This document shows positions 18,983 through 28,667 of a DNA stretch of 64,000 bases, one piece after another (positions within the stretch are counted from its first letter, which is position 1; each line of letters starts with the position of its first letter). A model generated the notes under the pieces. It was not told the DNA's origin, searched no databases, and was given only the letters and a program-made list of their open reading frames with translations. Source of the DNA: Neobacillus massiliamazoniensis (lineage in GTDB: Bacteria > Bacillota > Bacilli > Bacillales > Cytobacillaceae); NCBI RefSeq assembly GCF_001048695.1, contig NZ_CVRB01000001.1:1612001-1676000 (forward strand), in the 5' to 3' direction. The position numbers and the translations under genes were made by a program.

Positions 18983-20803
18983 ATGACTTATCGTCAAAGA
19001 GTATCATTATTTATTTTTATTGATTCTTGTATTGTATTGACAGCCATTTTTTTTAGTCGTCTTTTAGTAGATGCAACAACGGATGTCATTACTTTTCCAA
19101 TCGTATTAAGTTCTATTGTAATATTAATAAGTCATCATATCTTTTCATTATTATTTCATCTATATAAAAAGGCCTGGGAGTATGCCAGTATTGGAGAATT
19201 GATTATTATTTTAAAAACTGTAACTTTTTCCATTCTAATAGCAGTAGCAACCCAACTGCTAATTACTCATAAAGTCCAATTTCGCTTACTAACCGTAACG
19301 TGGTTACTCAATATGTCTTTTATTGGTGGCTCGCGTTTTTGCTGGAGAATGTTCAGAGATTTCTTTCTTTATGAAGGAAAAAATAAAAAGAGAACATTGA
19401 TAGTAGGTGCTGGATCTGCCGGGACGATGGTGGCTAGACAGCTTCACAATAATCATGATGCGGACCTTTTACCGGTTGGTTTTATTGATGATGATGAAAA
19501 AAAGCAGAAATTGGATATTTTAGGGATTCCAGTGTTGGGTGGAATTGTTGAAATAGAGGATATTGTTAAAGAGTTTGATATCGACAATATCGTTATTGCC
19601 ATTCCTTCGCTTAGAAAAAGGGTGCTAAATACTATTTTTCAGGAATGTGCAAAAACAAATGCCAAAACACAAATTCTGCCGATGCTTGAAGATCTAATGA
19701 CGGGAAAGGTTTCTGTTCAGCAATTTAGGGATGTGCAGGTAGAGGATCTTTTAGGAAGGGATCCCGTTGAACTAGATATTGAAAGTATTTCTGAAAATAT
19801 TACCAATAAGGTTGTTTTAGTTACAGGAGCCGGTGGTTCAATTGGATCTGAAATATGCAGACAAATTTCTTGTTTTAATCCAAAGAAGCTTGTCTTATTG
19901 GGTCACGGTGAAAATAGCATCTACTCTATCGAGATGGAATTAAAAGAGACCTTTAAAAATGATGAAATTGATTTTGTACCAGTAATTGCAGATATCCAAG
20001 ATGAGAAGAAAATGATGTCCGTTATGAGTACATATCAACCAGAAACAGTCTACCATGCTGCTGCTCATAAGCATGTTCCTTTAATGGAAGCCAACCCTGA
20101 AGAAGCTGTAAAAAATAACATAATTGGAACGATGAATGTCGCTAAAGCATCTAGTTGGAATGAGGTGAAAACCTTTGTCATGATCTCAACCGATAAAGCA
20201 GTGAATCCAACAAGTGTAATGGGGGCGACGAAAAGACTTGCGGAAATGGTCATACAGCACCTGGATAAAGAAAGTGACACCAAATTTGTTGCCGTTCGCT
20301 TTGGAAATGTCTTGGGAAGCAGGGGGAGTGTCATTCCATTATTTAAACGACAAATTGAAAGGGGAGGACCTGTAACTGTTACTCACCCTGACATGATTCG
20401 CTACTTTATGACGATTCCCGAAGCATCAAGATTGGTTTTACAAGCCGGAGCACTTGCACAGGGTGGTGAGATTTTTGTTCTCGATATGGGAGATCCAGTG
20501 AAAATCATTGATTTAGCTAAAAATCTCATAAAATTCTCAGGTAATTCTATAGATGATATTGGCATTAAATACACTGGAATAAGACCTGGAGAAAAGCTTT
20601 TTGAAGAATTATTAAAGGAAGATGAGGTACATGAGCAACAGATTTATCCCAAGATTTATATTGGAAAAACTTCTAATCTTTTAATCCAAGAAATAGAAGA
20701 AATCATTTCAAATTACTCGATTTTAGATAAAGAAGAAATGAAAGAACGGCTAATCACCCTTGCAAACAATAAAGAGATTCCTAAATTATCAGTTTCTGTA
20801 TAA
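18983..20803 (+). CDS. epsC: UDP-sugar 4,6-dehydratase, EpsC/CapD type
   Basis: Membrane-linked nucleoside-diphosphate-sugar dehydratase, probably UDP-GlcNAc 4,6-dehydratase, starting a bacillosamine-type sugar. About four N-terminal helices are followed by a first Rossmann domain (VGAGSAGTMVARQ, about residue 139) and then the catalytic SDR domain (VTGAGGSIGSE). The active-site segment STDKAVNPTSVMGATKR carries Met where classical SDRs have Tyr, as is normal in this long subfamily. It has 606 residues. The start has AGAGGAGGGAATGT upstream. EAR lies immediately upstream, as in B. subtilis. Confidence 0.92.
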   Translation: MTYRQRVSLFIFIDSCIVLTAIFFSRLLVDATTDVITFPIVLSSIVILISHHIFSLLFHLYKKAWEYASIGELIIILKTVTFSILIAVATQLLITHKVQFRLLTVTWLLNMSFIGGSRFCWRMFRDFFLYEGKNKKRTLIVGAGSAGTMVARQLHNNHDADLLPVGFIDDDEKKQKLDILGIPVLGGIVEIEDIVKEFDIDNIVIAIPSLRKRVLNTIFQECAKTNAKTQILPMLEDLMTGKVSVQQFRDVQVEDLLGRDPVELDIESISENITNKVVLVTGAGGSIGSEICRQISCFNPKKLVLLGHGENSIYSIEMELKETFKNDEIDFVPVIADIQDEKKMMSVMSTYQPETVYHAAAHKHVPLMEANPEEAVKNNIIGTMNVAKASSWNEVKTFVMISTDKAVNPTSVMGATKRLAEMVIQHLDKESDTKFVAVRFGNVLGSRGSVIPLFKRQIERGGPVTVTHPDMIRYFMTIPEASRLVLQAGALAQGGEIFVLDMGDPVKIIDLAKNLIKFSGNSIDDIGIKYTGIRPGEKLFEELLKEDEVHEQQIYPKIYIGKTSNLLIQEIEEIISNYSILDKEEMKERLITLANNKEIPKLSVSV

Positions 20804-20841
20804 ATAAGATGGTGAAAATGAAACATTGGGTGGACGATAAA

Positions 20842-21996
20842 ATGCCAAAAAGAGTACTTTTCTGTGCAACTGTTGATATTCACTTGAAAGTCTTTCACTT
20901 ACCGTACTTAAAATGGTTTAAAGAACAAGGATGGGAAGTACATGTAGCTGCATCTGGAGATATGAAACTACCGTATGTAGATAAAAAAATCAATATTCCT
21001 ATTAAAAGATCTCCACTAAGCAGTAAAAATATTCAAGCATATCATGAATTAAAAATGATGATGGAGAAAAATCAATATCAGATTATTCATTGCCATACAC
21101 CAATGGGAGGGGTACTAACTCGTATTGCGGCAAGAAAAGCTAGAAAACAAGGAGCGAAGGTAATTTACACAGCCCATGGCTTTCACTTTTGTAAAGGGGC
21201 ACCATTTATTAATTGGGCTTTATATTATCCTATTGAGAAATTTTTAGCACGGTATACTGATTGTCTCATAACAATAAACGAAGAAGACTTTCAACTTGCA
21301 CGCAGTCATCACTTTAAAGCAGGGCTTATTTCGCATGTTCATGGAGTTGGAGTTGACACAGATTGTTACTTCCCTGTTGGTCCATTGGATAAATTCGTAT
21401 TACGAGTAGAACATGGATTTAATGAAGAGGATTTCTTAATGTTTTATGCAGCAGAATTTAATAAAAATAAAAACCAACCATTTCTGATCAAGTCGGTTGC
21501 CATGGTAAAGGACGAAATACCCAATGCCAAGCTTTTATTAGCTGGAGAAGGGCCAATGTTAGAAGAGTGCAGAAAGCTTGCAAGTAATCTTGGTGTAGAT
21601 AGAATAGTTCATTTTTTAGGATATCGGAATGATGTTGACGAGCTTCTAAAGATGAGTGATATTGCGGTTGCTTCTAGTTACCGAGAGGGGCTTCCTGTTA
21701 ATGTTATGGAAGCAATGGCAAGCGTCTTGCCGGTTATCGCTAGCGATAATCGTGGGCATCGAGAATTGATTGAAAATGGAAAAAATGGATGGTTGATTCA
21801 TTTGAATGATACAGAAGAAATGTCAGAAAAGCTAAAAATACTTGCCAAGGATGAAGAACTACGAAATAAATTTGGGATAACTTCGAGAAAGATCATCCAG
21901 GAGAAATACTCAATTGATAAAGTTTTAAGTGAAAACAGGAATCTGTATTCATTGTTTACAGAGGAAAGGGAGGATTTAGGGTGGGCAGTCCATTAA
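20842..21996 (+). CDS. epsD: Glycosyltransferase family 4, EpsD type
   Basis: GT-B glycosyltransferase adding a sugar to the lipid-linked repeat unit in the cytoplasm. It begins MPKRVLFCATVDIHLKVFHLPYLKWFKEQGWEVHVAASG, close to EpsD, and its C-terminal half carries the EX7E motif (YREGLPVNVMEAM). Starts at 20809 and 20818 are in frame, but 20842 has GGGTGGA eight bases upstream and matches the family's usual N-terminus. Its end overlaps the next gene by 16 bases. Confidence 0.88.
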   Translation: MPKRVLFCATVDIHLKVFHLPYLKWFKEQGWEVHVAASGDMKLPYVDKKINIPIKRSPLSSKNIQAYHELKMMMEKNQYQIIHCHTPMGGVLTRIAARKARKQGAKVIYTAHGFHFCKGAPFINWALYYPIEKFLARYTDCLITINEEDFQLARSHHFKAGLISHVHGVGVDTDCYFPVGPLDKFVLRVEHGFNEEDFLMFYAAEFNKNKNQPFLIKSVAMVKDEIPNAKLLLAGEGPMLEECRKLASNLGVDRIVHFLGYRNDVDELLKMSDIAVASSYREGLPVNVMEAMASVLPVIASDNRGHRELIENGKNGWLIHLNDTEEMSEKLKILAKDEELRNKFGITSRKIIQEKYSIDKVLSENRNLYSLFTEEREDLGWAVH

Positions 21997-23090
21997 GGGT
22001 ACTTCATGTTGTGGTAAATATGAACCGTGGAGGGGCAGAAACCCTTATTATGAATCTCTATCGGAATATAGACCGCTCGAAGATCCAATTCGACTTTCTA
22101 ACTTGTAAAGAAGGTGTCTTTGATTCAGAAATTAAAAACCTTGGTGGTCAAATCTATCAAATACCGTACATTTCTGATGTAGGACACTGGGAATATGTAA
22201 GAGAGTTAAAGAACTTTTTTATAGCAAATGCTCACTATAAAATTGTCCATTCTCATCTAGATAAAATGAGTGGCCTCGTTCTCCGTGCGGCCAAACAAGC
22301 AGGAATTCCCATTCGCATTTCACATAGCCATAACACAAGAAGTGAGGGTGGAAGAGTGGCAAGACTGTATAAGTGGTTTGTAGGGAATTATATTGTTCCC
22401 AATTCGACCCATTTAGTTGCCTGTTCAAGTGATGCTTCTAACTGGTTATTTAAAGAAAAAAAAACCTCAACCATGATTTTGAACAATGGGATTGACCCTG
22501 ATAAATTTATATTTTCTTCGGAAATCAGAAAGACAATAAGAAATGAATTAAACATTGAAGATACACAATTTGTTCTTGGGCATGTTGGTCGATTTAATGA
22601 TCAAAAGAATCATTTATTTTTGTTAGATGTTTTTTCACAGTTTAATTCCGAGGAAAAAAATTCTGTCCTAATTTTAGTTGGCGATGGTGACTTACGACCT
22701 GAAATTGAGAAGAAAATTAAGGATTTAAATTTGGAAGGTAAGGTGCAGTTGCTTGGAATTCGAAGCGATATTAATCATGTCCTTCAAGCATTTGACCTTT
22801 TTATTTTTCCCTCTTTACATGAAGGCTTACCTGTTTCTCTAGTCGAGGCGCAAGGTGCCGGATTACCTTGCGTAATATCTGACCATATTTCGCAGGAAGT
22901 AGATCTAGGGTTCAAACTGATTGAATATGCTTCACTTTCCAACCAAAGCAGCTGGTTAGAGAAAATAAAAAATATTAAGTCTACTCAAATAGATCGAAAT
23001 GGGGTTTTAGACCTTCTGTTAAAAAGCGGATTTAATATAAGAAACACTGCAGGCTTTTTAGAGGACTATTACTTTTCGTTATCGAGGTGA
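21981..23090 (+). CDS. Glycosyltransferase family 4, EpsF type
   Basis: A 369-residue GT-B enzyme. The N-terminus (RVLHVVVNMNRGGAETLIMN) carries the acceptor-domain glycine motif and the C-terminal domain the EX7E motif (HEGLPVSLVEA). It starts at GTG behind GGGAGGATTTAGG inside the end of epsD. It is a close paralogue of the protein at 25157, which shares the RGGAETLIMN(L/I)YRNID opening. Sugar donor unknown. Confidence 0.88.
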   Translation: MGSPLRVLHVVVNMNRGGAETLIMNLYRNIDRSKIQFDFLTCKEGVFDSEIKNLGGQIYQIPYISDVGHWEYVRELKNFFIANAHYKIVHSHLDKMSGLVLRAAKQAGIPIRISHSHNTRSEGGRVARLYKWFVGNYIVPNSTHLVACSSDASNWLFKEKKTSTMILNNGIDPDKFIFSSEIRKTIRNELNIEDTQFVLGHVGRFNDQKNHLFLLDVFSQFNSEEKNSVLILVGDGDLRPEIEKKIKDLNLEGKVQLLGIRSDINHVLQAFDLFIFPSLHEGLPVSLVEAQGAGLPCVISDHISQEVDLGFKLIEYASLSNQSSWLEKIKNIKSTQIDRNGVLDLLLKSGFNIRNTAGFLEDYYFSLSR

Positions 23091-23096
23091 ATGTAA

Positions 23097-23993
23097 TTGA
23101 AATTATTAACCGTTTTTACCCCAACTTATAATAGGGCCTATTGCCTCGATACCTGTTATAAAAGTCTCTTGAATCAAACTTGTAAAGATTTTGTTTGGCT
23201 AATTATTGATGATGGGTCTACAGATTCAACAAAAGAATTGGTTAATCATTGGATAACAGAAAATCAAATTGAAATTAGATATCACTGGCAAGAAAATCAA
23301 GGGATGCATGGTGCTCATAATACCGCCTATGAACTTATCGATACCGAATTAAATGTTTGTATTGACTCCGATGACTCAATGCCAGAAGATTCAGTTGAAA
23401 AAATTGTTCATTTCTGGAGAGAGTATGGAAACATTACTTATAGTGGAATAATTGGACTTGATGCTGACAATAACAATAAGGTAATTGGCACAAAACTACC
23501 GGAAAAACTCAAAAGCTCAACGCTGTTTAACCTATACAATAAATATGGTGTATTAGGAGATAAAAAGCTTGTATATCGTACTGAATTAACAAAACTATAT
23601 CCATATCCAATCTTTGAAAATGAAAAATATGTGGGATTGGCGTACAAGTACTATATGCTCGATCAACAATACGAAATGCTACTGATGAATGAAGAATTAT
23701 GTACTGTTGAATATCTTCCTGATGGTTCATCACTTAATATGTTTAATCAGTATCGGAAAAATCCAAAAGGTTTTGCGTTTTATCGTAAAGAATTAATGCA
23801 ATTACCATTTGCGAGCATTTCATTTAAATTTCGCCAAGCCATTCATTATGTATCCAGTAGTTTTCTAAATAGGAATTGGCGGTTTTTAAGTGAGACTCCA
23901 CTAAAAGGTCTTACGTTTTTAGCCATACCATTAGGTTTCTTATTATATTTATATGTCCAACAAAAAAAGGGGCAACTAAAGTTAAGGTCTTAA
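23097..23993 (+). CDS. Glycosyltransferase family 2
   Basis: GT-A enzyme, 298 residues. It opens LLTVFTPTYNRAYCLDTCYKSLLNQTC, then the nucleotide-binding IIDDGSTDSTKELV and a metal-binding D-x-D equivalent in CIDSDDSMPED. A hydrophobic C-terminal segment (FLAIPLGFLLYLYV) may tether it to the membrane. It starts at TTG with GAGGTGAATGTAA upstream. A long perfect hairpin begins within its last codons. Confidence 0.85.
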   Translation: MKLLTVFTPTYNRAYCLDTCYKSLLNQTCKDFVWLIIDDGSTDSTKELVNHWITENQIEIRYHWQENQGMHGAHNTAYELIDTELNVCIDSDDSMPEDSVEKIVHFWREYGNITYSGIIGLDADNNNKVIGTKLPEKLKSSTLFNLYNKYGVLGDKKLVYRTELTKLYPYPIFENEKYVGLAYKYYMLDQQYEMLLMNEELCTVEYLPDGSSLNMFNQYRKNPKGFAFYRKELMQLPFASISFKFRQAIHYVSSSFLNRNWRFLSETPLKGLTFLAIPLGFLLYLYVQQKKGQLKLRS

Positions 23994-24003
23994 CTTTAGT
24001 TGC
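23968..24003 (+). terminator. Long perfect hairpin inside the EPS operon
   Basis: A perfect 17-bp stem (GGGCAACTAAAGTTAAG with CTTAACTTTAGTTGCCC) has only a two-base GT between the arms. It overlaps the stop of the preceding GT2 gene. The run after it is only CCCTTTG, so it is a weak intrinsic terminator by itself, but it could pause or stop polymerase that has not been modified by the upstream EAR element. Confidence 0.6.
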
Positions 24004-24059
24004 CCTTTGCGTTATTAATAAAGATTTAGAAAAAGGATGATCTGAAAGGAAAATACCGG

Positions 24060-25142
24060 ATGACTATTCTCTGGATTAACCTAGCCACCGTTTTTATGTT
24101 GGCCTATTTTTCAAGATACTTCGCTGTTGTGACATTTTCTTCTAATTCCATTGCTATCGTTAAACCAAATAAATTGTTTATTTGTGGTTCTTTACTATGT
24201 TTAATTTTAGTTTCAGGGCTTAGAGCAAATATTGGGGATACCGGAGCTTACCGCCATGCCTATATACTTAATAATTTTACCTGGGATTACGTTAAGTCGC
24301 AAAAGGATATTGGCTTTGGAATTCTTCAAATGATCTTAAAAAATTTTACAAATGATCCACAATTAATGATTTTTATTACGGCCTTCATTACCAACGTGCT
24401 AATTATTGGAGTATTTTATAAGTATTCTAGAATGATTGAATTGAGCATTTTTGTATATATTACCAGTGGTTTTTTTATCACTTCAATGAATGGGATACGG
24501 CAATGCCTTGCAGCAGCGATTGTTTTTGCAGCAACAAAGTTCCTATTTGATGGAAACTGGAAGAGATACTTTTTAGTTGTTCTCATTGCTACATCTATAC
24601 ATGAAACAGCGCTCATTCTTATTCCTATTTATTTCATTGTTAGAAGAAAAGCATGGACACGAGCGACCTTTTTCCTTATTTCAATAGCTATTATTGTTGT
24701 GCTTGGATTCAATCAGTTTTCAACTGTTTTGTTTGCTGCCATTCAGGATACGCAATATGGAGGATATAAAGATTTTGCTGAGGGTGGGGCAAATGTTATT
24801 AGAGTTGCAGTAGAAGGAGCACCGTTACTCATTGCTTTCTTTGGAAGAGAAAAACTAAAAACGATTATGCCCAATAGTGATTATATTGTAAACATGGCTG
24901 TTCTTAGTTTAGTCTTTATGATTATTTCAACGCAAAACTGGATATTCGCCAGGTTTTCCATTTATTTTACTCTTTACCAATTTATTTTAATTTCATGGGT
25001 GGTTAAGCTTTTTAAAGAAAGCAATCAGAGGTTAATTTATTTCACGATCTTAATTTGTTATTTGATTTATCATTATTATGATAGTGTTATTACTCTGAAT
25101 ATCCTGTATAGAAGTGAATTTTTAGATCAAATTTTTCGATAA
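24060..25142 (+). CDS. epsG: EPS polymerase-like membrane protein, EpsG family
   Basis: A 360-residue protein with about ten hydrophobic helices. The segment GLRANIGDTGAYRHAY and later NGIRQCLAAAIVF match the EpsG family of Wzy-like polymerases, which join lipid-linked repeat units outside the membrane. Its presence implies a Wzy-dependent pathway. The start has GAAAGGAAAATACCGG upstream. A hairpin lies in the short gap before it. Confidence 0.88.
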   Translation: MTILWINLATVFMLAYFSRYFAVVTFSSNSIAIVKPNKLFICGSLLCLILVSGLRANIGDTGAYRHAYILNNFTWDYVKSQKDIGFGILQMILKNFTNDPQLMIFITAFITNVLIIGVFYKYSRMIELSIFVYITSGFFITSMNGIRQCLAAAIVFAATKFLFDGNWKRYFLVVLIATSIHETALILIPIYFIVRRKAWTRATFFLISIAIIVVLGFNQFSTVLFAAIQDTQYGGYKDFAEGGANVIRVAVEGAPLLIAFFGREKLKTIMPNSDYIVNMAVLSLVFMIISTQNWIFARFSIYFTLYQFILISWVVKLFKESNQRLIYFTILICYLIYHYYDSVITLNILYRSEFLDQIFR

Positions 25143-25156
25143 AGGGGAGGGAACAA

Positions 25157-26335
25157 ATGGATAAAAAGAGCAATCTGAAGAGAGTCCTGCATATCGTTAG
25201 CACGATGGATCGAGGTGGGGCAGAGACACTAATTATGAATATCTATAGAAATATAGATAAAACAAAAATCCAGTTTGATTTTGTTTCCCATTCATCGAAA
25301 AAGGGAGATTATGATGATGAAATTATCTCCTTAGGTGGAAAAATTCATTATATTCCGAGCTTAGGAGAGTTAGGACCCATTAAATATATAAAAGAATTGA
25401 AAAGAGTAATGTCTTCGGCACATTACATAGCGGTTCATTCGCACACGGATTTCCAGAGTGGCTTTCCCGCTTTAGCCGCAAAACTTTGTGGAATCAAAAA
25501 AAGAATCTGTCATTCTCATAGTACTAATTGGCCGAAAAATAATCATATGATAAATAAGTTTATCCTAAAGTTTTTACAAATATTAATTAAAGTTTCAGCA
25601 ACAAATTATTGCAGCTGCAGTAATGAAGCAGCTGCGTTTTTGTTCAGTCAAAAGCTGGTGGATCATGGCAAAGTGAAAATCTTAAATAATGGAATTGATC
25701 TAAACTCATTCTTTGAAACTTACGATGGTAGAGATCATTTGCTATCTGAATTGGGGCTACCAAAAGATGTGAAAATAATTGGGCATGTCGGACGTTTTTC
25801 TAAATCTAAGAATCAAAGCTTTATCCTAAAAATATTGAAAAAAATTCTCGAGACTGATCCTAACTATTTTGTATGTTTAGTGGGAGATGGTCCATTAAAA
25901 AAACAAGTTGAAAGAGAAGCGGAAGCACTTGGTGTATTAAATCATATTAAGTTTTTAGGCGTTCGAACGGATATCCCAAGATTAATGAAAGCATTTGATG
26001 TGTTTCTCTTTCCCTCTCTATTTGAAGGGTTTGGAATTGTAACCTTAGAAGCTCAATGTGCCGGTACTCCTTGTGTGGCATCAGCAGCGGTTCCAAGGTC
26101 AACGGACATGGGGCTCGGTTTAATTACCTATATTAGTTTGGAAGAGGATTTAAATACCTGGTCAAAATATATTAATAAAGCCGCTTTTTCCAACAGACCT
26201 GACAATGAAACAATAAAGAAACATTTCAAAAATAAAGGATTCAGTATGGAGGAAAATGTCCCTAAGTGGTTATCGTTGTATCTAAATGATAAGCAAGAAT
26301 CCCTTTCTCATTTATTAGATCTAATAAGGAGTTAA
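25157..26335 (+). CDS. Glycosyltransferase family 4 (EpsF-like paralogue)
   Basis: A 392-residue GT-B enzyme. The opening RVLHIVSTMDRGGAETLIMNIYRNID closely matches the gene at 21981, so the pair probably arose by duplication. The C-terminal domain has GHVGRFSKSKNQ and the EX7E motif FEGFGIVTLEA. GGGGAGGGAACAA precedes the ATG. It probably adds a different sugar from its paralogue. Confidence 0.86.
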   Translation: MDKKSNLKRVLHIVSTMDRGGAETLIMNIYRNIDKTKIQFDFVSHSSKKGDYDDEIISLGGKIHYIPSLGELGPIKYIKELKRVMSSAHYIAVHSHTDFQSGFPALAAKLCGIKKRICHSHSTNWPKNNHMINKFILKFLQILIKVSATNYCSCSNEAAAFLFSQKLVDHGKVKILNNGIDLNSFFETYDGRDHLLSELGLPKDVKIIGHVGRFSKSKNQSFILKILKKILETDPNYFVCLVGDGPLKKQVEREAEALGVLNHIKFLGVRTDIPRLMKAFDVFLFPSLFEGFGIVTLEAQCAGTPCVASAAVPRSTDMGLGLITYISLEEDLNTWSKYINKAAFSNRPDNETIKKHFKNKGFSMEENVPKWLSLYLNDKQESLSHLLDLIRS

Positions 26336-26340
26336 TTGGA

Positions 26341-27537
26341 GTGAAAAAACAAATACTTTTTGTAACACAATACCTCCAAACAGGTGGTATAGAGAAAAGC
26401 TTATTAACACTACTTTCCGATATTGATTACGATCAATACGACGTAGACTTGCTTCTATTTGATCACAGTGGTGTCCTGTTCAAATTGATTCCACCACAAG
26501 TAAATATTCTTCCACCACTGTTTGAAACTTTTTCTACTCCTTTGTCACAAGCAGCCTTAGAATTAATAAAAAAAAGAAAATATCGACTGTTGATTGGTAA
26601 AATCCTTGCAGCTGGTTTAGCACGATTTTCATCAGGTGTTGGAACGGGGATCAGATGGGGAGTTTATCGTAATATCTTGCCTAAACAAATAAAACACTAC
26701 GATGTAGCAATCAGCTATATCGATTTTTTTTGTAATTACTACGTGACAGAAAAAGTTAGTGCCAAACGGAAAATTGTCTACAATCATATGGATTATGCAT
26801 ACAGTGAGAACAATGGCTGGCTTTGTCCGAACCTTGAGAGGAAGAGCTTTTCCGAGTGTGATTATATTGTTACGGTAGCTGAAACTGCCAAGGAATCATT
26901 AGAGTCTTTCTTTCCAGAGTACGCAAATAAAATTCAAGTCATTCATAATCGAGTGTCACCAAATACGGTTCGGGCAATGGCAAATGAAACGAATATAGAC
27001 AAAGGCTTTAAGGAAAGTAAAAATATTAAAATCGTTACAGTAGCTAGACTCGTTGATGAAAAAGGAGTCTTTTTTGCGTTAGAGGCATGTAAAATTCTAA
27101 TAGACCAAGGATATGCCATATCCTGGTTTATGATTGGAAACGGACCATTGTTCCATGTATTGAAATTGAAGTCCGTAGAGTGGGGAATTGATAAAAATTT
27201 TATTTTACTTGGTGAGAAAGAAAATCCATATCCTTATATGAAGGAATGTGATATATATGTTCAACCATCGAAAACGGAAGCCCATTGTGTGGCAGTAGAA
27301 GAGGCAATTGCTCTTTCATGCCCTATCGTTACAACAGATATACCTTCATTCCGAACTCAAATTCAGGAAGGGGAGACAGGAATGATCGTACATGCTGACC
27401 CAAAGGCATTAGCAGAAGGAATAAAAAAATTAATCGAGTCAAAAGTGTTACGTAATAGACTATCTGTAAACTTAAAGAATTTAAATGGCAGAAATCAAGA
27501 GGAATTAGAGAAGTTTTTAAAATTAATATCAGCATGA
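26341..27537 (+). CDS. Glycosyltransferase family 4
   Basis: A 398-residue GT-B enzyme of a different subgroup, opening ILFVTQYLQTGGIEKSLLTLLSDIDYD. It shares this shape with the genes at 43111 and 44329. The C-terminal domain shows VARLVDEKG and the EX7E-type motif TEAHCVAVEEA. It starts at GTG five bases after the previous stop, with AAGGAGTTAATTGGA upstream, so translation is probably coupled. Confidence 0.85.
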   Translation: MKKQILFVTQYLQTGGIEKSLLTLLSDIDYDQYDVDLLLFDHSGVLFKLIPPQVNILPPLFETFSTPLSQAALELIKKRKYRLLIGKILAAGLARFSSGVGTGIRWGVYRNILPKQIKHYDVAISYIDFFCNYYVTEKVSAKRKIVYNHMDYAYSENNGWLCPNLERKSFSECDYIVTVAETAKESLESFFPEYANKIQVIHNRVSPNTVRAMANETNIDKGFKESKNIKIVTVARLVDEKGVFFALEACKILIDQGYAISWFMIGNGPLFHVLKLKSVEWGIDKNFILLGEKENPYPYMKECDIYVQPSKTEAHCVAVEEAIALSCPIVTTDIPSFRTQIQEGETGMIVHADPKALAEGIKKLIESKVLRNRLSVNLKNLNGRNQEELEKFLKLISA

Positions 27538-27580
27538 AGGAAAAACTAAAAATATTAATAGGAAGAAAGGGGTGTATGAA

Positions 27581-28654
27581 TTGTCTATTCTAGTAACGGG
27601 AGGAGCAGGGTATATAGGGAGCCACACCATTGTTGAACTTTTAAATAAAGGGTATGACGTCATCGTAATTGATAATTTTTCTAATAGTCACCCAGAAGCA
27701 TTGAGACGTGTGAGTGAAATTACCGGTGAAGAATTCAAGATATATAACATAGATATTCTAGATCGACTTGGGCTTGAAAAAGTTTTTTCAGAAAATAGTA
27801 TCGAGGCAGTTATACATTTCGCAGGCTTAAAGGCTGTAGGAGAATCGGTAGAGGTACCTCTGCACTATTACAAGAATAATATTACTGGTACTCTTAATCT
27901 CTGCGAAATGATGCAAAAATACAATGTAAAGAGATTGGTATTTAGTTCATCGGCAACTGTATATGGAAATCCTAAAACAGTTCCGATTTCTGAGGATTTT
28001 CCTCTAAATGCAACTAATCCATATGGTCGGACAAAATTGATGATAGAAGAAATTCTTAGAGATCTCTATGTATCAGATAACCAATGGAGCATAACCATTT
28101 TACGGTATTTTAATCCAATTGGTGCACATGTTAGTGGCATAATTGGCGAAGATCCCACTGGTATTCCCAACAATTTGTTGCCATTTATTTCGAAGGTGGC
28201 AATTGGTGAATTAAAGGAAGTAAAGGTTTTTGGAAACCATTATCCTACAAAGGACGGAACAGGGATAAGAGACTATATACATGTTGTTGATCTCGCACTG
28301 GGACATTTACATGCTCTTGAAAACAATCTGAAAACAAAAGGAATTAGCACCTATAATCTTGGTACTGGAAAAGGATATAGTGTATTAGAAATAATTAGCG
28401 CTTTTGAAAAGGCAAGTGGAAGAAAGATTCCCTACACGATTACGGAGCAAAGGCCTGGTGATGTAGCTGTTTGTTTTGCTAATCCAGTAAAAGCAAAAAG
28501 AGAGCTGCAATGGACCGTGGAAAGAGGAATAGAGGAAATGGTTGCTGATTCTTGGCGCTGGCAATGCCAAAACCCTAGCGGATACAGAGAAGAAAATAAA
28601 ATCTTAACAGTTACAGGAAATCCCATGCAGAGCAATGGGGATTTTTCTTTTTAA
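27581..28654 (+). CDS. galE: UDP-glucose 4-epimerase
   Basis: Interconverts UDP-glucose and UDP-galactose (or the N-acetyl forms), supplying donors to the transferases around it. The NAD-binding motif is TGGAGYIGSH at the N-terminus; the catalytic triad is SSSATVYG with YGRTK. The TTG at 27581 gives the usual MSILVTGGAGYIGSH start and has AAGGGGTG upstream; GTG at 27572 is less likely. It has 357 residues, slightly longer than many GalE proteins. A T-tailed hairpin overlaps its last codons. Confidence 0.92.
   Translation: MSILVTGGAGYIGSHTIVELLNKGYDVIVIDNFSNSHPEALRRVSEITGEEFKIYNIDILDRLGLEKVFSENSIEAVIHFAGLKAVGESVEVPLHYYKNNITGTLNLCEMMQKYNVKRLVFSSSATVYGNPKTVPISEDFPLNATNPYGRTKLMIEEILRDLYVSDNQWSITILRYFNPIGAHVSGIIGEDPTGIPNNLLPFISKVAIGELKEVKVFGNHYPTKDGTGIRDYIHVVDLALGHLHALENNLKTKGISTYNLGTGKGYSVLEIISAFEKASGRKIPYTITEQRPGDVAVCFANPVKAKRELQWTVERGIEEMVADSWRWQCQNPSGYREENKILTVTGNPMQSNGDFSF
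28617..28652 (+). terminator. Intrinsic terminator overlapping the end of galE
   Basis: AAATCCCAT pairs with ATGGGGATTT (one bulged G) and is followed by TTTCTTTTT. It is a convincing intrinsic terminator in the middle of the EPS operon, inside the last codons of galE. Downstream genes would need read-through, consistent with EAR-dependent antitermination. Confidence 0.7.
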
Positions 28655-28667
28655 AGGGGATTTAAAC

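Noticed and set aside
23968..24003. Long hairpin as the end of an insertion sequence
   Set aside because: No second copy, transposase or target duplication is visible; the two arms are adjacent, as in an RNA hairpin.
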